This document shows, piece by piece, positions 33,829 through 44,770 of a stretch of DNA of 62,000 bases; position 1 is the stretch's first letter, and each line of letters begins with the position of its first letter. The DNA is from Zygnema cylindricum (taxonomy: Eukaryota > Streptophyta > Zygnematophyceae > Zygnematales > Zygnemataceae), in the NCBI GenBank assembly GCA_037447655.1, contig JBBHKE010000047.1, positions 1 through 62,000 on the forward strand, written 5' to 3'. A program made the position numbers and the translations under genes. Under the pieces are notes generated by a model. The model made no database searches. It was not told where the DNA came from and saw only the letters and a program-made list of their open reading frames with translations.

Positions 33829-33934
33829 GGGTGCGTCTCTATGTACTTATAGCTTAGCGAAAAAACTTTGTTTTTTAGCGCAGATCCAGCCGACCCTGAT
33901 TTTAGACGTCCCTATGTGTAACAACCACATAGGG
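33829..33934. mobile_element. Left end of a Tourist-like MITE
   Basis: TAA at 33826-33828 is followed by GGGTGCGTCTCTATGTAC and the family-typical CTTAGCGAA and TTTTTTAGCGC. The remainder is lost or joined to the next element. Confidence 0.7.
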
Positions 33935-33942
33935 TACGCCCT

Positions 33943-34778
33943 AGTGTTTGGGTATCGGGTAAATTCATATCGCGATAATATCGATATTCAATATATCGAA
34001 TATCGATCGAGCAGGATCCTCGATATATTTGTACCGAGACCAACATAAACCATCGCGATATATATCGTGATATATAGTATTTTTTAAATTTTATTTTTTT
34101 ATTTTTTTATATAATAGCGAAAAAGTCAAATTGTCTAATACGCCACGTACGCCGTGATTTTCGTTCCGTGACTTAAATGTAGACGCCGCAAAATGTAACC
34201 GACAAAAAAGTATTAATTCTGAAATTGTAGTGATTAATTATTTGGGGTATGGTTACACGAGGAGGTCTCTGTAATAGTACGGACAGCAAAATTTATGTAT
34301 TACAGAGGCCTCGGGTAAATCGCGTATCTTTTGTCAAAAAGTTCTACATACGTGTTCTGATATGAGTGGTTCCACGTAAGCTGACTACCAAATCTCAAAA
34401 ATCATCGAATATCTGGAAACCGACCTTTTTCGTCTGGAAAATCGTACTTGCGTATGACGTACGTGTACTTCACAAGTGTACCTCGTCAATGAACCTCAAA
34501 GATCTCCTTCACTCTGCTGACTTTCTGGAAAAAACCGTATGTCTTTCCGGCAAAGATTTTACAGTCACTTTGTCCAAAGTCACGAGACTTTGAAAACCTG
34601 TGGGATTTTTTTTTTTTTTTTAGCTTCGATATATTGACGATACGATATATCGGCGATATATTGGCGATATATCGCGATGATTTGAAATTCGATATATCGA
34701 AGCGATAGATCGAATATTGGGTACGTGAAATCCGATATATATCGAATATCGGCAAACGGTCCTCGATACCCAACACTA
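33943..34778. mobile_element. hAT-like non-autonomous element, 8-bp target duplication GTACGCCC
   Basis: Terminal inverted repeats are TAGTGTTTGGGTATCG (left) and CGATACCCAACACTA (right). GTACGCCC is repeated exactly at 33935-33942 and 34779-34786. The 8-bp duplication and the TAGTGTTGGG-type end fit hAT. Both subterminal regions are packed with TATCGATAT-type motifs, and the interior near 34240-34615 contains part of the 14508-15149 foldback family. No transposase frame. Length 836 bp. Confidence 0.9.
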
Positions 34779-35540
34779 GTACGCCCCGATGTATTAAAGT
34801 ATCGACTTTAATCTGTCGTTTTCACCGAAAACGCAGTTCCATACGAGAAAAACTTTAGCCGTACAGAAAAATCAATTCCTTAAAAGTACAGCAAACCTGA
34901 AGTCGATACTTTGAATGTACCTCATGTTTGTCGTCATGCAAACGCATTTTGGCGTTTTCTTTTTTTTGACCCTCGGGCAAGAGAATCCAGCCCGTCAAAA
35001 AGCTTCATCAAAAATCACCTCGCGACCTGATTTCAAGAAAAGTACCACCCAAACAACGAATGAAAAATGGCCCACGCACGCGCCACACGAGTGGGAAAAT
35101 TTTAGGACGAGGGAGAGTACTCGCTATTTTTCTCCCTGTCCGTCACATGCATGAACGGAAAAGACAAGGATGTACGGAAAAAATCTGCAGGGGTCTCGGA
35201 CCTCCAATTTCATTCATGGGTCCTCGGTAGAATTTTGCATCGTCGTCGCCTCTCCCCTCGTCCTCTTACACTATCACTTTTATCTCACACTATTTAGAAT
35301 GAGGCACGACAAAACTGGTATGAAATGAAAGATATTTGAAAAATAATTATTTTGACTACCTTTATGTATATTTTTATGGCAAATAGAGCGGAAAAAGTAG
35401 AGAAAACGAAATCGGGTATCCATGGCCGAAAGTTCTTAAATATGTGATGTCACAAGTGAGCGTGACGTCACAATGTTACAAAACCCCAAACATCTACCAT
35501 GTCACAAAATTACAAAAACCTAGACGTCTACAAGGGTTAA
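34779..35540. mobile_element. Truncated element related to 60535-61483
   Basis: From about 34787 the sequence matches the interior of 60535-61483: TTAAAGTATC, CTTTGAATGTACC, GACGCATTTTGGCG, the GGTCTCGGAC motif and GTGACGTCACAATG. The left terminus (TAGGGTACGCCC) is split by the hAT-like insertion. The right end is missing after about 35540. Confidence 0.7.
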
Positions 35541-36240
35541 AAATCAAGGGTAAACTTTGTACACTATAATAAAAGCATAAAACGAACCGGCGTAAAAATA
35601 TCAATTGAAATTAAATGAAAAAAATGCGGGTCGTCACGCGCGACGAAATCGAGCCACACTATCTATGATTCAACATTCTTACATTCACAACAAATTTTCG
35701 TTTCGTGCGTTTTAATATTTCCGTACAAAACTTACAGTAGTTCAATTGACTTTAAAGAGGTTTCGTTTCATTTTGCGTCTAAGTTCAATGTAACGCTTAG
35801 ACGATTAAATTTCAATTTTGCGGCTAAGGGTAAGGTTCCATTAGGGGAAAAATGCCGTTGTCTACTGAAAGCCGTACTCTTTCGTAAAGTGCCGTACCAA
35901 AAAAAAAAAATCTCAGAAAAACAAGCCTACTGTATGAGGGATTTGATTCTCCACGTTTACGCCCCGTAAACTTGGACTATCGGATGCATAATCGGATACT
36001 CTATCGTCTAACACTTTCAGTTCGCAACAAGTGACCGGAGTATGTCAATTCTTAGCGCCTGAACGAATAGCATCGTGCCTCGTGGAAAAGTGTACAAATA
36101 TCCACGACGCCTGCGTGACCAGGTGGGAACACGTCGCATATGACATGTGCCTTCCGCGAGGGAGGATACGAGGCCACCGGAAGCCGCAATAAAATCTTTG
36201 ACGGAGGATATTATTTCACGCGTCTGTTGCCATCCACTAA

Positions 36241-36987
36241 GGGTGCGTCTCCATGTGACTAAGTAAGGGTTTTTTTCTGTCGTTTTCCTCTAAAACTTAG
36301 CGCCGTACCGCGTAAGTGTCAACCGTACAAAAAAATAGAAAAAAGGAGAAGTACATTTTGCGTCATCATCGAATTTAAAATGTACTACATGTTGTCGTCT
36401 TGTGCTCTTCGACCCACGGCCACGCCAAAAAACGTCATCTTCAAACTTTTCTTCAAAAAACAGGGACGATGTTTTTTAAAACAAAGTATTTCTGCTAAAC
36501 AAATTATAACACGTATGCACACGTGCAGTAATTTTTCAAGCGACGACATAAAAGACACAATTCGGTATGTTTTGTCCTTTTGCGTCCATCAAAGTACATA
36601 ATTTGTTTCGTTTTGTCAATTTTCATTCAGTACGTTTTGTCCGTTTGCGTCCATCAAGCACATAATTTGTTTCGTTTTGTCAGGTTCTGTTCAGTACGGA
36701 TTTCTTCATTTCAGGGGATCTGAAGATTCCGATGCCATTTCACGAAAACGTGAAAAATCTCTGAGGGCGCCACATCAACTCGGACTCGCCGCCTCTCACG
36801 AACAATTTGGAGAATCACAGATTGTAGACGTTGGCAACCGTCACGCCCATGTCAGCGTATACAATCGTAACACCCTTAAGTTTTAATTCCGTTTTTACAC
36901 ATAGGGACACTTGAAACTCGGGTCCGCTGGATCGGCGCTAAAAGACAAAGTTTTTTCTCTAAGTTATGAGTACATGGAGACACACCC
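36241..36987. mobile_element. Tourist-like MITE inside one arm of the palindrome, TAA target duplication
   Basis: Ends GGGTGCGTCTCCATGT and ACATGGAGACACACCC; TAA at 36238-36240 and 36988-36990. The opposite arm (37933-37955, inverted) keeps the uninterrupted CCACTAACCATT, which is the empty site. Length 747 bp. The short frames within it (36380-36601, 36677-36886) resemble no transposase. Confidence 0.92.
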
Positions 36988-37359
36988 TAAACCATTTTGA
37001 TATTTTCGTACGCTTTTACAAATCTTAAGTTTCGTCGACCCGTACAGATTTTATTCAATACGTCGTACGAGTTACTTTTTACCTTCGCCAGTACGAATAT
37101 GTGGTCACAATTTGCTGTCAGAGATTCTTTAAAGATTTCTACAATCTTCTTCATCTATTACGTGGACCAATTAAATTTTGCCACGAAAATAAAATGTCGG
37201 TTACTGTCACAGCACAATGGAACGATGGCTTCAGTAAACGAATTTTTGACATTTACTGAGACCGCCTAATGGAACAACGCTCCAAGTGCTCTCACCGTGG
37301 AGCTCACGGAAAGACAAAAAGTGGCTGTCAACAACCATTTTATTTAGCTTTTCACGGTG

Positions 37360-37432
37360 TAAGTGCCGAGATTATGTGGCTACGCACTAAGTGCCGAGAT
37401 TATGTGGCTACGCACTAAGTGCCGAGATTCTG
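37360..37432. repeat. 28-bp tandem repeat, about 2.6 units
   Basis: The unit starts TAAGTGCCGAGATT and repeats at 37360, 37388 and 37416 (partial) in the centre of the palindrome. Confidence 0.9.
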
Positions 37433-37691
37433 TCCCTTCGCACGACCAAAATGTGTACGGAATCGCCAAAAACAACCCTTCGGGCGCATTTCTGGTCGTT
37501 ATAAAGATTCTCACGTGCGGTTGTACACTCTTTTGGAGAAACGTCGACGGGTTGTCATTTGTCAAAGCCGCGGATAATCCGGCGGACCTGTATTTTGACT
37601 AAGAGCGTTGTTCCATTAGGCGCTCTCTGTAAACGTCAAAAATTCGTTTACTGAGGCGATCGTTCCATTGTGTCGGGTCAATAACCGACAT

Positions 37692-37789
37692 TTGTTTTGC
37701 GTGGCACATTTTGATTGGTTCACGTAATAGATGAATACGATTGTTTTGCGTGGCACATTTTGATTGGTTCACGTAATAGATGAATACGA
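37692..37789. repeat. 49-bp tandem duplication
   Basis: Two identical units begin TTGTTTTGCGTGGCAC at 37692 and 37741. They lie in the right arm only, so they arose after the palindrome formed or were lost from the left arm. Confidence 0.9.
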
Positions 37790-38360
37790 TTCTGGTAATC
37801 TTCAAAGGATCTCTGAGAGCAAATTGTGACCACATATTTGTACCAGCGAAAGGTAAAAAGTGACTTGTACAACGTATTGAATTAAATATGTACGGGCGGA
37901 CGAAACGTAAGATATGTAAAAGCGTACGAAAATGTCAGAATGGTTAGTGGATACCAACAGAAGTGTGAAACAATATCTTCCGTCAAAGATTTTCTTGCGG
38001 CTTCCGGTGGCCTCGCATCCTCCCTGGCGGAAGGCACATGTCATATGCGACGTGTACCCATCTGGTCGCGCGGTCGTCGTGGATATTTGTTCACTTTTCC
38101 ACGAGGCACGACGGTATTCGTTCAGGTGCTGAGAATTGACCTACTCCGGGTCACTTGTTGCGAACTGAAAGTGTCAGACGACGGCGTATCCGATAATGCA
38201 TCCGACGGTCCACGTTTACGCCCATATACGTGGAGAATCCAATCCCTCATTCAGTAGCCTTGTTTTTCTGACATTTTTTTTTCTTTGGTACGTCACTGTA
38301 CAAAAATGTACGGCTTTCAGTAAACAACGTCATTTTTCCCCTAATGGAACCTTGCCCTAA

Positions 38361-39435
38361 TTTCATTACGCGGTAATTCTGGGGGATAAAAAAAAACAGG
38401 GTACAATAACATCGCTCGTTAGATTCTATGAAATATTTTTGAGCTGTCGGGAAACGGAGATCGATTCGTCCAATTTATGAATCGATCCTTAGAAAAACAT
38501 CGACGTGTAACACCGCAAAAGATTATTTTTTCCACATGTTTCTTTTACCGCGCACTTTTTTCCGGTTTGTTTCTGGTGGCAGCTCGGTGCGACGTGATTG
38601 GCTGAGCCGGGACCTCCAATGGTCCCACCTCTTCGGTCATCACGCAAAACTTGCGATTTTCCAAAAAATCCTAAAGCAGGCGTTTTTTAGCCAATGGAAA
38701 GCCTAGGCTTAAGGGGTCTTTACGTTGAAATCGAGAGTCTATGGTTCCGGTGTCGCGATACAAAAGGTTAAAGGATTCCTGGAAACGCGTCGTCCGAAAC
38801 AAGCTATCTTAGCTAAGCTCCAGGTTTTCAAGCGTAGAAGACTACAGAAAAACTCAAAAAGTGAAGATTTCACAAACAAACAAAAAACAAGAACGAACGA
38901 AACCCTAGAAAACAAAGACCACTAATAGTTTTTCCATTGTCCGATACACGTAAGCATTTGCATACGCGGCTGTTTTGATTTGCTGTCGACGCTTAGTGGA
39001 GAAATGTCCGTACTGTCACGTCACTGTCACTGTACCACAATAGTTGTCTTCTTGCTCTTGATGCGCTCGCGCACATGAACGATATTGTTTTCGAGACATG
39101 TGAGTGGCCTATCTTTTGAAGCCCGTATCTACAATCTTCCAAAGACATCATGCCGCGTTATTCGTACGAACAGTACGAATATGATTCTGGCAAGCGACCA
39201 GAATCTGCAGCTGGCATGTCACGAATCGCCGGGTGCCATAGGCGCGATTCCCACTTCTGATTCTGCTGACCCCAAACAGAAATACGTAAATGAACGAACC
39301 GGATCGTTCTTTACGGACATAGTGCAGCCAAGAAATGATTTCACTGACACAAACCCGCCCACCCGTCCAGATTCGGTGTACCCCGATAACCCTATATAGC
39401 GTGTATCCATAATATATTCAACAAATAAAGGGAAA
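38361..39435. other. Intergenic stretch upstream of the LPMO gene, nothing recognised
   Basis: No transposon end or frame could be supported. The frames at 38725-38925 and 39085-39399 are open but show no known domain or splice context. Confidence 0.4.
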
Positions 39436-39438
39436 TGA

Positions 39439-39765
39439 TAATGACAGTGACTGTTTTGGTTGCGCACAGTCACTTACGTCATTCTGTCAAAAAATGTACG
39501 TTTGAAGTACATATTGGTACAAATAGAGTACCGTTGTGAACAAATTTGACGGTCAATCGGTTTGACAACTTTGACTTTCAAAATATACCACAGTACTTTG
39601 AAAAGTACAGTATTTTGAAAGTCAAAGTTGTCAAACCGATTGACCGTCAAATTTGTACACAGCGGTACTTTATTTGTACCAATATGTACTTCAAAAGTAC
39701 AATTTTTGACAAACTGACGTAAGTGACTGTGCGCAACCGAAGTACCAAACCAGTCACTGTCATGA
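39439..39765. mobile_element. Near-perfect foldback MITE in the LPMO promoter region
   Basis: The outer ends ATGACAGTGACTG and CAGTCACTGTCAT and the interior GACTTTCAAAATAT are inverted about a centre near 39602, giving arms of roughly 155 bp. It ends about 110 bp before the LPMO start codon. Half of a second copy lies at 9190-9345. The target duplication is not clear. Confidence 0.88.
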
Positions 39766-39873
39766 TCAATTCCCCAAATAAATCTGTCGTTTTTCTTAAG
39801 ACAAACGTATATCCATCTTGCAGCTTAACTCTTTCGCTTCTAGGCGACACTCTCCCGTCCTATCTCCACCGAC

Positions 39874-42449
39874 ATGGCTGGTTTTCTTCTCCGCGTCCTC
39901 CATTCTCTCCTCGCCATCTCCGTGACCGTCGTCACATTCCACACGTGCGAGGTGTACGGCCACGGCTACATCTGCACACCCGCGGCTCGGAACTCCCTGA
40001 AGCTGGTAGGCTCCAACTCGCCCTCCGGGCCAATACGAGAGCTTCGTCGCACGCTTCAAAAATTCAAATTTTTTAGGAAACTCGTCTGTTTTTGACTTCT
40101 TTGTGTGTGAACCGAAATTTTGTGGTTTTTTTCGGCCAGTGCGGATACGCCACGTCACCATGGGACGAGGCGCAATCGTTGAACGCCGGCGGGCCGAGCC
40201 TCGTGTACTCCGCCGAGTCTCCGTACCCTAACGGACGGTACGGACTTTGTGGCGATCCGTACAACAGCAACCCTCAGCCGCACGTGTACCCGGGATTCTA
40301 CGCCACGGGACTAGTAACTGCCACGTATATGTACGGTATTTCTGTCGTTTTTGTTTCTTCATATTTTGTTTTTATTTTACCTTATTCACTCAGGAGGTTC
40401 GAGGGGGACAAAATTTGAAAATTAAAAGCAGCTGACTTTTTTTTTTTTTTTCCCCTCTTATTGTGGCAGAGCGGGTCAAATCGTCCGTACGAAAGTCGTC
40501 CTGACGGCGCACCACAAAGGGTACTTTGAATGGTTCCTCTGCCCGCTGACGTCAGCGGCAGTATCCAATGACGTCACCAAGTCGTGCCTGAGGCCTGTCC
40601 AGGTAACACGCTTGTCAGCTCTGAGATTTCAGTGACTTCCTCTCCCTCCGTACCTCTCTCCCTCCTTACTCTCTGCCCCACCCTCTGACTCCTTCTCTCC
40701 ACCCTCTCTCCCTCTACCCCCCACTTCCTCCATTCTCCCCAACCTCCCGCTCCCCCTCTCCCACCCCCCTCCTCCCCCTCCCTTCTCCCCCTCGGCCCTC
40801 ACCCCTCTCCCATTCCCCCCAGCCCACCTGTTTTCTCTCCCCTTTCCCAGCACCCCCCCATCTCCCTCTCTCCTCTCTCCTCTCCCTCTTTTCACGGGGA
40901 TAAGCGATTAACAGCCCCTTGGCTATGTGGACCAAACGTACTTTATTGATATTGTGATTCCGTATGGTACGGTATCGGATCGCGCCGTACTTCAGTGGCA
41001 CTACATGACGGGCAACTCGTGCGCACAAAAAGACGCGCCGAATTCGGCTCTTGTGGCGCAAGGGACGACGTTTTTGCCCAAATGTGGGCCGCGCGTATCG
41101 GCTCCGGAGGAGTTTTGGTGCGAGTTTTTGTTTTGGTTTTTTATTCGGGTATTAGTTTTTATTTTTTGGTTTGGTTTTGTGTGTGTTTGTTTGTTTGTTT
41201 GTTTTGTATTTTTGATTTGTTTTTTTTATTTGTTTGTTTGTTTGTTCTTTTGGTATATTGGTCGTTCTTTCTTTTGAGATTGCTTTGTTTTGTTTTTTGT
41301 TTGTTCGTGATGTCCTTTTGTTTAATTCGTTGTTATTGTTTTTTTCCCTCCCTTAGTTTGCCTTTTTTTTATCAATAACGTCTTGTTTTTGGTTTTGTTT
41401 TTGTTTTTGATTGGTGAAGGTTGTTTCAATTTTAAAGAATGACAAATAGTTAAAAATTTGGAATTGTATAATGCTTTAAAATGTTAGAACGTATGTACCT
41501 AAATTTATGGAGCTCTAAAACGGACACTTTTTTTTTCAAGATTGTTGTATTTTTAAAGCGTGTCGTTTGTATTTGCAACGAAATTTTATGTCATGTTTAA
41601 GAAATTTTGAAAATTTGCAATTTTAAATGTTCACGTAAGTTCATATAGTCATCCAGTAACTTGTCCCCCTAGAACTTGTTTGGGTTAGAATACGAGATTT
41701 GTCCAAACTAGTTTCTAAACGTGAGTTTTTCGTTGTTTTGTTTTGTGAGAACAAAATTTGTCGAAGTGGGATTAGAATTGAAAAGTTTTTTGAAATATTT
41801 GCTAACTTTCCCTTTATAACCAACAAAAAAACTCAGTATATAAGAAACTCTGAAAGAATATAAGACAATTTCTTACTTTGAACAATTCTATAGTTGCATT
41901 TTAGAGATTGTGGTTTCTAAGGAAAATGTGATGGTATCTAGTTATCAATTTAAAATAATATGAAAAACGTGATGGGTTTATCATCCCACTCCAGCAATTT
42001 ATCCTCAATTCCAAACCTTTTTTTCTTGTTTCTTTTTTTAATTTACGAATAACGTCTTTTCTTTCCTTACCAGGAATTGTGTGGATATTCGAATTTTGCT
42101 CTCCGGAACCCCAACTCCAAATCTCACCAATCGACCGAGTACTCCCGTGGCCACCGACTCTCCTTCTGGATCTCCGCCTCTCCTTCCCTCTCCCCCTCTC
42201 CTTCCCTCTCCCTCTCCTCCCACGTCCAAATCCACTCCTCCCTCACCTCCTCCGCCTCCCTCATCCTTTATTGGTTGTGATTGTAAGCGAGGCGACGGGT
42301 TTTGGAGGGATCGATCCGACTCGACTTGTCGAAAATTTTGTCGGTGTTCTTTGTCGGTTAATGTCGGGACGTGGACGTGTACTTCTCCTTTAATTTTTGA
42401 CGAATCAATTAGTGCTTGTAATTGGGTTAGTGCGACTAACTATTGTTAG
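39874..42449 (+). CDS. Secreted AA15-type lytic polysaccharide monooxygenase with CBM14-like domain, 5 exons
   Basis: Exons: 39874-40005, 40140-40335, 40472-40602, 40915-41117 and 42074-42449; GT-AG introns; phases join to 345 aa plus stop. A hydrophobic signal peptide (1-29) ends VYG, leaving His30 as the mature N-terminus (HGYICTPAARNSL), one half of the copper histidine brace. His124 in TAHHKGYFEWFLCP is the likely second ligand. Further AA15-like motifs are GRYGLCGDPY, FYATG, YFIDIVIPYG...VLQWHYMTGNS, KCGP and EEFWNCVDI (218-226). A Pro/Ser linker (about 232-285) leads to a C-terminal domain with eight Cys (289, 291, 306, 310, 312, 323, 336, 345) and the DGFWRD / LIFDESISACNW pattern of peritrophin-A (CBM14). 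Such enzymes oxidatively cleave chitin or cellulose outside the cell. The coding exons are GC-richer than their surroundings. The substrate is unknown. AA15 rather than AA10 is inferred from the motifs. Confidence 0.88.
40603..40914 (+). other. LPMO intron 3, almost pure pyrimidine
   Basis: The 312-bp intron (GTAACACG...TTAACAG) is C/T-rich over about 260 bases on the sense strand. The complementary strand is open only because of this composition. Confidence 0.85.
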
Positions 42450-43216
42450 AAACACACTTCATAGGACACAGTAAAGACCAATGTTGAGGTGTTTACAAGA
42501 CATCTAGCAATCAATTTGTTAAGATAAGCAAGAAAATTATAAGTAATAAATCGGATATAAACATTTTCTGAGTTTTATTTGAACTGTAAAGTTTGTATGT
42601 GCCTCAAGTTTTGAAGGCAAAAAAAAGAAAATGATATTTCAGGAAAACAAAAATCATAGCATTAGAAATTATATTGGTTTGTATGCCCTTTTCGAGCGAC
42701 TTTATTCTATCGGTATATTTTTAATACATATAATCATGGATCCTAAGTCATGGATTTTTTTTTCCTTTCTTTTAGCAATGTATAATATGGTACTACTGTT
42801 GCAGAAACCTTTTCAATTACCTTGGACTACACCGTTTCATGTGTAGCTTTCGTCGACCTTAGACCGTGAATCGGAAAAAGAGTCAAATGGTCATTAACGT
42901 GTGGTTTATATTAGCGTTATTAATTTTAATTCATTTCCACATGGCAAGGTACACATTTTTTTGATTATTTTGCAATTGATTTGAAGTTATTTATTTACTT
43001 TTTTTTTTTGGCGGCGAGAGCCCAAGTAAATTGCCTATTATTAGAATTACAAAATTTTCGGGCAGTCGAAGTTCTCTTAATCACAGGGCTGAGTTAAAAC
43101 GCTTTTAACCGCCTTAGAACTGTTTTAATTCTAATGACGATGAGCAGTGTAGTTTGATTCCCAAAAAGCCAAAAATGGCATTCAAGAATACTTTGACCAT
43201 TTCTGCATGAACTTTA
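42450..43216. repeat. LPMO 3' flank, partly duplicated at 49692 and 54290-54730
   Basis: The segment from the LPMO stop to about 42870 aligns to 54288-54740. Its second half (TTTGTATGCCCTTTTCGAGCGACTTTATTC onwards, from 42673) also aligns to 49700-49910. The downstream part is AT-rich and unassigned. Confidence 0.75.
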
Positions 43217-43423
43217 CACCGTGTATCACTATTAGTGTTAACAAAATTTTCGCCACTTAAAACATCTTTTCTCAGTATACACTTGTCCTATTTACAATTT
43301 GAGACCGCCAATCGGAAGCTGAGAAACTTACCTTTCAATCGCAACAGTCAGATCCACAATCCGACAAATGTGTACGGAGAAAACACGTTTTAAGTGGCGA
43401 AAAAAAACTAATAACGATACACG
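43217..43423. mobile_element. Mariner-like MITE, right end truncated
   Basis: TA then CACCGTGTATCACTATTAG on the left. The inverted arms GCCACTTAAAACATCTTTTC and GAAAACACGTTTTAAGTGGC are intact. The right end breaks off after GATACACG, one step short of the GGTG-TA terminus. Confidence 0.8.
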
Positions 43424-43429
43424 CATTCT

Positions 43430-43584
43430 CGGCCCGGTTCGGCATTGGCTGGGTCCGGTGAGGGCCAAACCGAACTGGGTGTTTTGGATCAAAAATTGAG
43501 ATATGCAAACCAAGGAAAAGCGTTGGATTCTACCAAATCGAACGATTAAAATCGTTAAACCGTCCAAATTCCTAAAGAGCCTTA
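43430..43584. repeat. Dispersed repeat R, left part (continues at 44365-44690)
   Basis: Matches 59120-59216 and 50510-50700 (AACCAAGG, TTGGATTCTACCAAATC, GTTAAACCGTCC). It is split by the Tourist-like MITE at 43585-44364 and resumes at 44365 (TGACGTGGGGTGAAATTTAACG). The nature of R is unknown; the right part has the repeated GAACC/GGTTC words near 44530-44680. Confidence 0.75.
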
Positions 43585-44364
43585 GGGTATGTCCCCATGT
43601 ACCTGTAACTTAGCAAACTTACTTTGTATTTTAGCGCGGATCCGCCGGACCCGGCTTTCAAGTGTCCCTATGTCTGTAAGGACTAAATCGCAACTTACGC
43701 TTGTGACGATTGTATACGTCGACAATACCTGTGACGGTTGTCAACGTCTACAATCTGTGGTCGCACGTTATTTTTTGGAACTGCTTTGTGACGTCGCATG
43801 TCTTACCGTGACATTGTAGACGTACCGCATTCCAACCTGGCAGTTTCACGGTTGAAGAAGATGCGCTTTGCCCTTCGCGTCGCCTGTCCGCTCGAGGTGA
43901 AATGGCATCGGAATTTGAAGACCCCTGCAAATAAAAAATCCGTACAGGACGAAAACGGACAAAATCAAACAAATTGTGTACTTCTTTTCGTCGTATTATA
44001 ACGCAAACGGGCAGAACATAGCGAACTATGTACTTTTATTTGTCCTTGGAAATCGTATGAAATTTTTCGAAATTTAAGGCACGTGCGAAAAAGTGTTTCT
44101 ATTTGTCAATCGAAAAAACCTAATTTTAAATCACATCGCGCATGTGTTTTAAACAAAGGTTTGAGAATGACGTTTTTTGTCGTAGAAGTGGGTCGAAAAG
44201 CACAAGACGACAAATTTTCGTACATCCTAAGTTCAAGGATGACGCAAGTTGTACTCTACAAATTTGCGATTCCTTCGTACGGTTGCAACTTAGGCAGTAC
44301 GGCGCTAAGTTTTACGGCAAAACGACAGAAAAAAACCCTTACTTATGCACATAGGGACACACCC
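43585..44364. mobile_element. Tourist-like MITE, 780 bp, TTA target duplication
   Basis: Ends GGGTATGTCCCCATGT and GCACATAGGGACACACCC; TTA at 43582-43584 and 44365-44367. The unoccupied site in the same repeat R is at 59214-59216. It is the best-preserved full copy of the family also seen at 13842-15224. Confidence 0.92.
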
Positions 44365-44770
44365 TTAGGCGTGAAATGACGTGGGGTGAAATTTAACGTA
44401 CTATTTCTACTCATTCCGTAAGGCATTACAGCATTACAACATTAGACTGTCCTCTATGCACTTTTATAGTTACAACTTTACAGTTGATGATACGGCATAT
44501 CTGTACATTGGTATATGTACACATCCCGCGGGTTTGGGGTGGAACCAAACCAAGCGGTTTTTGAATTTGATGACGCCGAACCATGCCCATAGAAACCGAA
44601 AGCGATTTAACGAACCTGAATTTGTGAAAAAGCCGGCTTAGTTCGGTTTCAAAATGGTATCGGCACAAACCGGTTCATGCATATCGAGTCTGAAAAATAT
44701 TTGTTGCCCTTCGCATAAAGATTAAAAATCAAATTTTGTGCGCACATATTCTTTTCACAAAAGAAAACTA

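Larger units (their letters stand above)
35828..38357. mobile_element. 2.5-kb palindromic foldback element, TAA target duplication
   Basis: Left end GGGTAAGGTTCCATTAGGGG, right end CCCCTAATGGAACCTTGCCC, flanked by TAA at 35825-35827 and 38358-38360. The two arms are inverted copies over most of their length; for example 36070-36237 pairs with 37940-38110, and 37000-37270 pairs with 37600-37925. The left arm is lengthened by the Tourist-like insertion at 36241-36987. The spacer, about 37270-37600, has a 28-bp tandem repeat. No transposase was found. Confidence 0.88.

Noticed and set aside
37360-37432. Regular 28-bp repeats resembling a CRISPR array
   Set aside because: Units are directly adjacent with no spacers, in eukaryotic DNA at the centre of a foldback element; a simple tandem repeat.
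35828-38357. LTR-retrotransposon interpretation of the repeated ends
   Set aside because: The end repeats are inverted, not direct, and the target duplication is 3 bp (TAA), so it is a DNA-type foldback element.
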